A DNA stretch of 64,000 nt, taken from contig NZ_JACBFY010000012.1 in the NCBI RefSeq assembly GCF_021401245.1, positions 1 through 64,000 on the forward strand, given 5' to 3'. The position numbers were made by a program, and so were the translations under genes. The DNA comes from Pseudacidovorax sp. NFM-22 (GTDB lineage Bacteria > Pseudomonadota > Gammaproteobacteria > Burkholderiales > Burkholderiaceae_C). The notes under the pieces were generated by a model. That model saw only the letters and a program-made list of their open reading frames with translations, was not told the origin of the DNA and did not search any database. Shown in pieces: positions 57,225 through 64,000 of this stretch (the stretch's first letter is position 1; every line of letters begins with the position of its first letter).

Positions 57225-58970
57225 ATGGAACTCCAACGCTCCCCCGACCACACCCCCACCCACACGGCGTCGCACCATCTGCTGCAGGCGCTGCTGGACC
57301 ATGGCGTCGAATACCTGTTCTGCAACCTCGGGACGGACCACGCGCCCCTCATCGAAGAGATGGCCCGGTGGCGGGAGCAAGGGCGCGCGTTGCCCCAGGT
57401 GGTGCTCTGTCCGCACGAGAACACGGCCCTGCACATGGCGGGCGGCTACGCCATCGCCACCGGCCGTGGCCAGGCCGTGCTGGTGCATGTGGATGCCGGC
57501 ACGGCCAACTCGGCCATGGCCATGCACAACCTGTTTCGCGCGCGCGTGCCGGTGCTGCTGATGGCCGGTCGCGCGCCCGCCACCACCTTCAACCAGGTGG
57601 AGGGCGGGCGCGACACCTATGTGCACTTCGTGCAGGAGCCCTTCGACCAGGCCAGCGTGGTGCGGCCCTACGTCAAATGGGAATACACGCTGCCCTGGCC
57701 GTCGATGGCGGCCGAGGTCATCGCCCGCGCCCACTCGGTGATGCAGAGCGATCCGCCGGGCCCCGTGTACCTGATGCTGCCGCGCGAGATGCTGGCAGCG
57801 CCCTGCCCGCCGCAGGAGCTGCATCCCTTTCCGGCGGCCAGCCATCGGCCCGTCAAGGCGGGCGGCACGCATCCTGCGCCGATCCAGCAGATCGCGGAAA
57901 AGCTCGTGGCCAGCGAAGACCCGCTGCTCGTCACCGCCTATGCCGGGCGCAACCTGCGCACGCCCCAGCTGGTGGAAGAGCTGGCCCTGCTCATCGGCAT
58001 GCGCGTGTGCGAATTCAACAGCGTGCACCTGAACATCCGCCGCGACAGCCCCTGCTTCGCCGGCTACCTGCCCGGCGCCTTCGCCGAGAAGGCCGACGTC
58101 GGCCTGATGCTGGACGTCGACGTGCCCTGGGTACCCAAAACCACGCGCGTCAACCCGAACGCCTGGTGGGCGCAGATGGACCTCGACGCCATCAAGCGCG
58201 ACATGCCGATGTGGGGCTTCGCCACGCAGGCACGCATCGAGGGCGACAGCGAAGTCCTGCTCGGCCAGCTCATCGAGGCGGTGAAGGCGCTGGCGACACC
58301 AGCTTTCGAGGCGCGAGCGGCCGAGCGGCTGAAGACGCTCGAACGCGAACATGCCGCGCGCCAGCGCAGGATCGACGACGCCGCGCAGGCGCCCGGCGAG
58401 CCCGGCGCCATCAACCCGGCCTACCTGTGCGCCGCCATCCACCGGGCGCTGGACGGCTGCGACACCGTGCTCAACGAAGGCATCCGCAACACGCTCACGG
58501 TGTTCGATCAGGTGCCGCGCAACGAGCCGGGCACGCTGCTGGGCCTGCCGGGCGGCGGCCTGGGCTTTTCGGCCGGCACCGCGCTGGGCGTGAAGCTCGC
58601 ACGGCCCGACACCCGCGTCGTGCATTTCGTGGGCGACGGCACCTTCTACTTCAGCAATGCCACCTCCACCCTCGCCGTGGCGCGGGAGTACGGCGTGCCG
58701 ATCTTCACGGTGGTGCTCGACAACGGCGGCTGGTCGGCGGTGAAAGAAGCCACGCTGCGCATGTACCCCAAGGGCCGTGCCTTTGCCACCAACGACTATG
58801 CGTCGGTGCTGCCCACCGGCATGGACTTCGCCGGCGTGGCCGAGGCCGCCGGTGCCCATGGCGAGCGGCTGGTCGACCCGGCCGATGCAGAGGCGGCCAT
58901 CGCCCGCTGCATCCGCGCGCTGGACGAAGGCCGCAGCGCCTTGCTGCACGCGCGCATCGCGCCGCTCTGA
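57225..58970 (+). CDS. Thiamin diphosphate-dependent enzyme, acetolactate synthase-like
   Basis: 581 residues in the three-domain ThDP layout. The N-terminal PYR domain has LCPHENTALHMAGGYA, with the cofactor-activating Glu, near residue 65. The C-terminal PP domain has VGDGTFYFSNATSTLAVARE near 470 with Asn about 30 residues after GDG (VLDNGGW), the GDG...N motif. Relatives include acetolactate synthase, benzoylformate decarboxylase and glyoxylate carboligase. Which reaction occurs cannot be read. It starts 10 bases after the binding-protein gene, so uptake and conversion of one 2-oxo acid are probably coupled. Confidence 0.9.
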   Translation: MELQRSPDHTPTHTASHHLLQALLDHGVEYLFCNLGTDHAPLIEEMARWREQGRALPQVVLCPHENTALHMAGGYAIATGRGQAVLVHVDAGTANSAMAMHNLFRARVPVLLMAGRAPATTFNQVEGGRDTYVHFVQEPFDQASVVRPYVKWEYTLPWPSMAAEVIARAHSVMQSDPPGPVYLMLPREMLAAPCPPQELHPFPAASHRPVKAGGTHPAPIQQIAEKLVASEDPLLVTAYAGRNLRTPQLVEELALLIGMRVCEFNSVHLNIRRDSPCFAGYLPGAFAEKADVGLMLDVDVPWVPKTTRVNPNAWWAQMDLDAIKRDMPMWGFATQARIEGDSEVLLGQLIEAVKALATPAFEARAAERLKTLEREHAARQRRIDDAAQAPGEPGAINPAYLCAAIHRALDGCDTVLNEGIRNTLTVFDQVPRNEPGTLLGLPGGGLGFSAGTALGVKLARPDTRVVHFVGDGTFYFSNATSTLAVAREYGVPIFTVVLDNGGWSAVKEATLRMYPKGRAFATNDYASVLPTGMDFAGVAEAAGAHGERLVDPADAEAAIARCIRALDEGRSALLHARIAPL

Positions 58971-59054
58971 GGAGCGCTGGCAAGAGGGGCTCCATTACCA
59001 TCCGGGCGACCCGCAGGCCGCCCCATCGGGTGGCCGCCCGACCGAAGCCGCATC

Positions 59055-59573
59055 TTGACGAACAAGCCCGCCGCGCGCAGCAGCCAGCGTCGACCCCCAC
59101 CCTCCAATCCAGCCCGTGCGCAACCCCGGCGGAACCTTCCCTTGCTGCTGCTGCAGGTGCGTGCGGCCATCATTGGCCGCTTTCGCCATGTGCTCAAGAA
59201 GACGGGGCTGACGGAGCAGCAGTTCCGCATCCTTCGCGCGCTCTACGTCCGCGGCACGCTGGAGCCGCGGGAGCTCTGTGCCATCTGCCACATCTCCAGC
59301 CCCAGCCTGAGCGGCGTGCTCGCGCGCATGGACAGCATGGGGCTGGTGCAGCGCGAGCGGCACCCGGACGATCAGCGCCGGCAGCATGTCTCGCTCTCGC
59401 CCCGCGCCAACCAGATGTTCGCGGACGTGAGCGAGGACATGGAGGCGGTCTACCAGGAACTCGAAGCGGCCCTGGGCCCGGCCTTCGTGGACCAGATGTA
59501 CGCCATGTGCGACACGGTGCTCGATGTGCTCAAGCCGGCCGAGGGCGAGGCCCCGGCCGAGGACGACGCCTGA
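59055..59573 (+). CDS. MarR-family regulator, HpaR-like
   Basis: 172 residues from a TTG start that lacks a good ribosome binding site; about 30 Arg/Pro-rich residues precede the domain, so the real start may be further in. LLLLQVRAAIIGRFRHVLKKTGLTEQQFRILRALYVRG and the wing ISSPSLSGVLARMDSMGLVQRERHPDDQRRQHVSLS match MarR proteins of the HpaR type, which repress aromatic acid catabolism genes. It lies 84 bases after the ThDP gene on the same strand and may control that pair. Confidence 0.88.
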   Translation: MTNKPAARSSQRRPPPSNPARAQPRRNLPLLLLQVRAAIIGRFRHVLKKTGLTEQQFRILRALYVRGTLEPRELCAICHISSPSLSGVLARMDSMGLVQRERHPDDQRRQHVSLSPRANQMFADVSEDMEAVYQELEAALGPAFVDQMYAMCDTVLDVLKPAEGEAPAEDDA

Positions 59574-59660
59574 AGACGGCGTCGGCCTGATCTGCCCCGC
59601 CTCGATGGGGACAAGGCGCGACGTCACGCCGCCGGAGCCGCTCAGCGACTGCGCGGCACC

Positions 59661-60521
59661 TCACCCCTGCAACCCCGCCACATGCTCGTTCACCATCGCA
59701 ATGAACGCCCGCAGCCGATTCAGCCGCCGCAGGTCGCGGTGGTAGCCCATCCAGATCTCCCGCGCGGGCGGCTCCTCCGGCAGCTGCAGCCGGCGCAGGC
59801 CGCCCACCTGGTTGCCCACCACCTGCGGCAGCACGGCGATGCCGATGCCCTGGCTGCACATGCGTGCCTGCACGTTGCGGTTGTTGGAGGCCAGCAGCGG
59901 CCTGGCGTTGGGAAAGCGCGTCTTCAGCCACGCGATGTCCGGGAACTGGCCGGTGGAGGTGTCGTGCGTGATGAGCCGAAAGCCGGCACCGTCGCCGAAC
60001 ACCGGGTCGGGTGAGGCTGTCGCGACATAGACGCCATACGGCAGGCGCACCAGCTTGCGCTGCACCACGTCGGGCGCGTTGAAGGGGACGATCCGGAACG
60101 CGATGTCGGCCTCCCGCTGGGCCAGGTTGAACAGGCGCGTGCCGGTCAGCACTTCGAGGTCGACGTGCGGGTACGTCCTGGCGTAGTCCGCAATGATCGG
60201 CGGCAGGACATAGGCGCCGAACCAGTCGGCCGACGAGATCCGCAGGCTGCCCTGCAGCTTTTCTTCCCCGCCCGCCAGGCGCCGCTGCATCGCGAGCGCG
60301 CCCTCCTCCATCTGCTCGGCCAGCGCCACGATGCCGGCGCCCTCGTCGGTGGGCACCAAGCCGTCCGCGGTGCGCTGGAACAGCGTGTGGCCCACGGCCT
60401 GCTCCAGCGCCCGAAGACGGCGGCCGATGGTCGGATGGCTCAGCTGCAAGGCGCGCGCGGCGCCGCCCAGGGTGCCCGCCCGCACGACGGCCAGGAAGAT
60501 GCGGACATCGCTCCACTCCAT
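59661..60521 (-). CDS. LysR-family transcriptional regulator
   Basis: 286 residues. The N-terminal winged helix (FLAVVRAGTLGGAARALQLSHPTIGRRLRALEQAVG) is followed by the periplasmic-binding-like effector domain (LQGSLRISSADWF, ..., LPQVVGNQVGG). It is divergent from the short-chain dehydrogenase gene with 124 bases between, so it most likely controls that gene and the MFS gene behind it. A GTCAGTTGTCGAACAG stretch near 60566-60581 is the sort of T-N11-A region it could bind. Confidence 0.93.
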   Translation of the reverse strand: MEWSDVRIFLAVVRAGTLGGAARALQLSHPTIGRRLRALEQAVGHTLFQRTADGLVPTDEGAGIVALAEQMEEGALAMQRRLAGGEEKLQGSLRISSADWFGAYVLPPIIADYARTYPHVDLEVLTGTRLFNLAQREADIAFRIVPFNAPDVVQRKLVRLPYGVYVATASPDPVFGDGAGFRLITHDTSTGQFPDIAWLKTRFPNARPLLASNNRNVQARMCSQGIGIAVLPQVVGNQVGGLRRLQLPEEPPAREIWMGYHRDLRRLNRLRAFIAMVNEHVAGLQG

Positions 60522-60645
60522 GCCACGACCCCTTTCAGAAATGAACGGGCAGCGTACAGCACTGTCAGTTGTCGAACAGATTCAGATCGCTAGATTCCTT
60601 CCATGCCGGCGCTTCGTCCGGCGCACCGCATCGAAAGGAAGAAGC

Positions 60646-61488
60646 ATGCAGAAGAAGACCTGGTTGATCACGGGCTGTTCGGCCGGCCTGGGCCGCGCAC
60701 TGGCCGAAGCGGTGGCCGCACGCGGCGACCGGCTGGTGGCCACGGCACGGTCCGTCGTCACGCTGGACGACCTGCGTCAGCGCTACCCGGAGACGGTGCA
60801 GGTGGTCGCGCTCGACGTCACCCGCCCCGGCGACGCCACGAGGGCGGTCGCGCTGGCCGAGCGCACCTTCGGCGGCCTGGACGTTCTGGTCAACAACGCG
60901 GGCGTCGGCTTCATCGGCGCCATCGAGGAAGGCGAGCCGCACGAATACCGCCCCGTCTTCGAGATCAACGTGTTCGGCCTGATCGAGACCACCCGCGCCG
61001 CGTTGCCGGCCCTGCGGCAGCGCCCGGGGCCACGCATCGTCAACCTCTCGTCCGGCGCCGGCATTGCGGGCTCGGCCGGCTCGGGCTTCTACAACGCGAC
61101 CAAGTTCGCAGTGGAAGGGCTCTCCGAAGCGCTGGCCGAAGAGCTCGCGCCCCTGGGCGTGAAGGTGCTCATCGTGGAGCCCGGGCCCTTCCGCACCGAG
61201 TTCCTGGGCCGCTCGATGGCCACGGCGGCGCGACGGATCGACGCCTACGCCCAGACCGCCCACGCCCGGCGCGACTACCGCGAACGCAACGACGGCCGGC
61301 AGGCCGGCGATCCGGCCAAGGCCATCGCCGTGGTGCTGCAGGCCGTCGATGCCGACAACCCACCGCTGCACCTGCCCCTGGGGCCGGCGGCGCACAGGAC
61401 GGCCGAGCGCAAGCTGGAGGCCTTTCGCGCGGACATCGCCGTATGGCGCGACGTCTCCATCGCCACCGACTTCACGCCCAAAGGCTGA
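60646..61488 (+). CDS. Short-chain dehydrogenase/reductase
   Basis: 280 residues. TGCSAGLGRALAEAVAARGD near the N-terminus is the NAD(P) site. LVNNAGVGFIG, IVNLSSGAGIAG and the catalytic YNATK (Tyr and Lys) complete the classical SDR set. Substrate unknown. Paired with an MFS exporter and a divergent LysR gene. ATG 60646 has GAAAGGAAG just upstream. Confidence 0.93.
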   Translation: MQKKTWLITGCSAGLGRALAEAVAARGDRLVATARSVVTLDDLRQRYPETVQVVALDVTRPGDATRAVALAERTFGGLDVLVNNAGVGFIGAIEEGEPHEYRPVFEINVFGLIETTRAALPALRQRPGPRIVNLSSGAGIAGSAGSGFYNATKFAVEGLSEALAEELAPLGVKVLIVEPGPFRTEFLGRSMATAARRIDAYAQTAHARRDYRERNDGRQAGDPAKAIAVVLQAVDADNPPLHLPLGPAAHRTAERKLEAFRADIAVWRDVSIATDFTPKG

Positions 61489-61503
61489 GGACCGGGCCAT
61501 GAC

Positions 61504-62946
61504 ATGCACCGGGGCCCGACCCTCATGAAGGCGTCCATGAACCTTTCGCAGGCCGAGCGCGGCGGCAGCGCCGATACCCGCCGCTGGCTGGCCTTGTGCG
61601 TGCTGCTGGCCGGCACGCTGCTGCCGCCGCTGGACTTCTTCATCGTCAACGTGGCGCTGCCCGCCATCCAGGCCGACCTGCAGGCGACGCCCTCGCTGGC
61701 CCAGCTCGTCGTGTCGGTGTATGCGGCGGCCTATGCCGTGACGCTGATCCTCGGCGGGCGGCTCGGCGACCTGTATGGGCGCAAGCGCATGTTCATCGCG
61801 GGCATGCTGGGCTTCGGCGCCGCGTCGGCGCTGTGCGGCTTTGCGCCATCGCCGGGCGTGCTGGTCGCGGGCCGGCTCCTGCAGGGCATCAGCGCGGCGG
61901 TCATGGCGCCACAGTCGCTGGCGTCCATCCATGCCATCTTCCCGGCCGGGGAGAAGGCGCGTGCCCTGGGCATGTACGGCGCCACCTTCGGCGCGGCCTC
62001 GGTGGCCGGCCAGTTGCTGGGCGGCGTGCTGGTGTCGGCCGACCTGTTCGGGCTGGGATGGCGCGCGGTCTTCCTGATCAACCTGCCGGTCATCGCGCTG
62101 GCCATTCCCGCGGCCATCGCCTGGGTGCGCGACAGCCGCGCCCAACAGGCGGCGCGGCTGGACGTGGTGGGTGCGCTGCTGATGGCCGCCGGCTTGCTGG
62201 CGCTGGTGGTGCCGCTCATCGAAGGGCGCGAGCGAGGCTGGCCCGCCTGGTGTGTCGGCGTGCTCGCGCTGGCGCCGCCGCTGCTGCTCGCGTTCTGGCG
62301 TTGCGAGCAGCGGCAGGAGCGTGGCGGCGGCGCGCCGCTGGTGCCGCCCTCGGCGCTGGCGTCGACTGGCCTGCGGCGCAGCCTGGCCGCCTCGTTCTTC
62401 TTCTACACCCTCGCGCCCTTCTTCCTGGTGTTCGCCGTCTACGAACAGGCCGGGCTGGGCCATGACCCGTTGACCGCGGGGCTGGCGGTGCTGCCGCTGG
62501 GCATCGGCTTTTTGCTCGGCCCCTTCAGCAGTGCGGCCGTGGCACGACGGCTGGGGGCCGATACGGCGGCATTCGCCCTGGGGCTGGAGGTGGTGGGCGT
62601 GCTGTCCGTCGCGGGCCTGACCTGGGTCGATGCGCCGGGCTGGCTGCCGGCACCGCTGTTCCTCATCGGGCTCGGCCAGGGCATGGCGCTGCCCGCGCTG
62701 GTGCGGCTGAACGTGGACCAGGTGGATGCACGCTGGGCCGGCCTGGCGGCGGGCCTGGTCAATGCCACGCTGCAGATCAGCGCGGCGGTGTCGACCGCCA
62801 TCATCGGTGGGCTGTTCTTTGCGCTGTCGTCGCGCGGCACCGGCCCGGAGGCCGTGAAGGCGGCCTTTCCGGTGGCGCTGCTGGCGATCGGTGCGGGACT
62901 GGGGCTGGCGGCGGTCCTGAGCCGGAAGGCGCGGGCAAGGCCCTGA
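61504..62946 (+). CDS. MFS drug/metabolite exporter (DHA2-like)
   Basis: About 480 residues; starts at 61504, 61525 and 61537 are all possible. Fourteen or so hydrophobic helices. LDFFIVNVALPAIQADL near residue 44 is the DHA2 N-terminal motif, LGGRLGDLYGRKRMF is the loop 2-3 motif A, and GRLLQGISAAVMAPQSLASI is motif B. It probably exports a toxic compound or metabolite by proton exchange. It follows the SDR gene by 15 bases and likely shares its LysR control. Confidence 0.92.
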   Translation: MHRGPTLMKASMNLSQAERGGSADTRRWLALCVLLAGTLLPPLDFFIVNVALPAIQADLQATPSLAQLVVSVYAAAYAVTLILGGRLGDLYGRKRMFIAGMLGFGAASALCGFAPSPGVLVAGRLLQGISAAVMAPQSLASIHAIFPAGEKARALGMYGATFGAASVAGQLLGGVLVSADLFGLGWRAVFLINLPVIALAIPAAIAWVRDSRAQQAARLDVVGALLMAAGLLALVVPLIEGRERGWPAWCVGVLALAPPLLLAFWRCEQRQERGGGAPLVPPSALASTGLRRSLAASFFFYTLAPFFLVFAVYEQAGLGHDPLTAGLAVLPLGIGFLLGPFSSAAVARRLGADTAAFALGLEVVGVLSVAGLTWVDAPGWLPAPLFLIGLGQGMALPALVRLNVDQVDARWAGLAAGLVNATLQISAAVSTAIIGGLFFALSSRGTGPEAVKAAFPVALLAIGAGLGLAAVLSRKARARP

Positions 62947-62996
62947 GGCCGCGCCGGCCTGCCCTCACCGACGGCGCAGGCCCGGATGCTGCTTCA

Positions 62997-64000
62997 TCAC
63001 GGCAGTCGCCCCACCCGCGGCTCCATCAGCACGCCGAGCGTCTCGCGCAGGCGCCGAATCCGCCGCTCGTTCTTCAGTGTGCGGCGCCCCCGCCCGTAGA
63101 TCGACGCCTTGAGCACCAGCCGCAGCTGCTCGCGCTGCAGCCGGCGCTTGAGCCGCAGGGCGCGGCGGCCGTATTGGCGGCCGAGGGCGCGGCGGGCGCG
63201 CATCCGCTCCAGCGGGTCGCCCAGACGCTCGCGCTCGTCGTCGGCCAGCAGGTCGCGCTCGGGCACCAGGGCCTCGGCCTGGGCATGCAGGTAGGCGCCG
63301 GTCTCGCGGGTGGCGGCGCGCCAGATCAGCACGGCGGCCAGCAGCAGCGGCAGGCCCTTGGTCACCATCAGCAGGCTCACGCCCAGGTTGCTGTTGGGAA
63401 ACCAGCTTTCCAGCCAGGGCGAGTTCCAGAGGAAGTGCATGGCCCAGGCCAGCGCAAAGAAGGCCCCGGCCATGCCCGTGCGCACCCAGCGGCTGCGCGC
63501 CGGGTGGCGCAGGTACCAGGCCACGCCGTAGGCGGCCACGGCGCTGAAGGCGGCATGGGTCCACGGGCCCGACAGCACGCCGCGGCTCAGCAGGTTCCAC
63601 AGCACCGGGTAGACCTGGTTCTCCAGCGGGAAGTTGATGGCCGCGCGCACGGTGTACGCCAGGTTCTCCACCACCTGGAAGCCCAGGCCCGCCATCGCAC
63701 CGACGATGAGCACCGACAGCTCGGTGCGGAACTGCCGGCGCGCCATCTGCACCAGCAGCAGCACGCCCGCGAGCTTGAGGAATTCCTCGGTGATGGGGCC
63801 GGCCAGGGCCGGGCCCCAGGTGGCGGCGAATTCGGGCGAGACCTGCTTGGCCGCCAGGCTCTGGATGGCGCGATTGGCAGGCGCCGCCAGCGTGGGCGCG
63901 GCCAGGCCGCCCCAGGCAAAGGCCAGGCCGTAGGCCGCGGGCCGGTGCTGCGCCAGCAGGTCCATGGCGCCGAAGGCCGCCATGAACAGGCGCGCATACA
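62997..64000 (-). CDS. PrsW-like intramembrane metalloprotease, N-terminus beyond the edge
   Basis: The frame stays open to the right edge, so the N-terminus is missing; at least 333 residues are visible. PITEEFLKLAGVLLL (EE motif), GLGFQVVENLAY (E-N motif) and THAAFSAVAAYG (His) are the three metal-binding motifs of the PrsW/CAAX-protease-like family. About seven helices are followed by a strongly basic C-terminal tail of about 90 residues (RRALGRQYGRRALRLKRRLQ and on). Bacillus PrsW cleaves an anti-sigma factor. The substrate here is unknown. Confidence 0.85.
   Translation of the reverse strand, partial: YARLFMAAFGAMDLLAQHRPAAYGLAFAWGGLAAPTLAAPANRAIQSLAAKQVSPEFAATWGPALAGPITEEFLKLAGVLLLVQMARRQFRTELSVLIVGAMAGLGFQVVENLAYTVRAAINFPLENQVYPVLWNLLSRGVLSGPWTHAAFSAVAAYGVAWYLRHPARSRWVRTGMAGAFFALAWAMHFLWNSPWLESWFPNSNLGVSLLMVTKGLPLLLAAVLIWRAATRETGAYLHAQAEALVPERDLLADDERERLGDPLERMRARRALGRQYGRRALRLKRRLQREQLRLVLKASIYGRGRRTLKNERRIRRLRETLGVLMEPRVGRLP

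Overview
The window is GC-rich chromosomal DNA whose gene content points to a betaproteobacterium of the order Burkholderiales, most likely family Comamonadaceae. The evidence is a leucine/isovalerate (liu) pathway, a Bug-type tricarboxylate-transporter binding protein, a fused double-length UvrA-like protein, thiC behind a TPP riboswitch, and dispersed repeats of the TTCGACAGGCTCAGC type. No rRNA, tRNA or CRISPR array was seen.

Layout. 0.5-6.5 kb: a double-length UvrA-like ATPase on the minus strand, interrupted in frame by two different repeat families. 6.8-13.5 kb: a compact plus-strand operon for a sugar acid (GntR regulator, IlvD/Edd dehydratase, beta-hydroxyacid dehydrogenase, OtnI-like isomerase, DenD-like dehydrogenase, NIPSNAP protein, D-2-hydroxyacid dehydrogenase). 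13.5-18.45 kb: a lower-GC island that I read as a relic chromosomal integron. It has a decayed intI fragment pointing right, and five or six cassettes pointing left and separated by attC-like sites. Their products include three proteins with the HEPN RNase motif (RNxxxH) and one SLATT-like two-helix membrane protein, so the array looks like a set of phage-defence cassettes. 18.5-20.5 kb: an MFS symporter and a 43-residue membrane peptide.

20.9-39 kb holds the leucine catabolic genes in pieces: liuE, liuD, liuC, liuB, an acyl-CoA synthetase and liuA. They are mixed with a GDPD lipoprotein, ghrA, DUF4126, an alpha/beta hydrolase, vapBC and a CPA1 antiporter, and a divergent AraC-type regulator sits upstream of liuA. 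40-45.6 kb: an RlmI-like methyltransferase, a DedA-rhodanese fusion, a DUF3047 protein and thiC with its riboswitch. 45.7-55.8 kb is a second defence locus: one minus-strand operon xre-hsdM-hsdS-darT-darG-hsdR-ygjP-like, in which a DarTG toxin-antitoxin pair lies inside a type I restriction-modification operon. 56.2-64 kb: a Bug binding protein with a ThDP enzyme and a MarR regulator, then a LysR/SDR/MFS group and a partial PrsW-like protease at the right edge.

Working together: leucine is degraded through isovaleryl-CoA (LiuA), methylcrotonyl-CoA carboxylation (LiuB/LiuD), hydration (LiuC) and cleavage (LiuE) to acetoacetate and acetyl-CoA. The sugar-acid operon probably feeds oxidised C4 acids into central metabolism. 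The two defence loci are the least ordinary parts of the window, and the integron array is the best candidate for undescribed biology.
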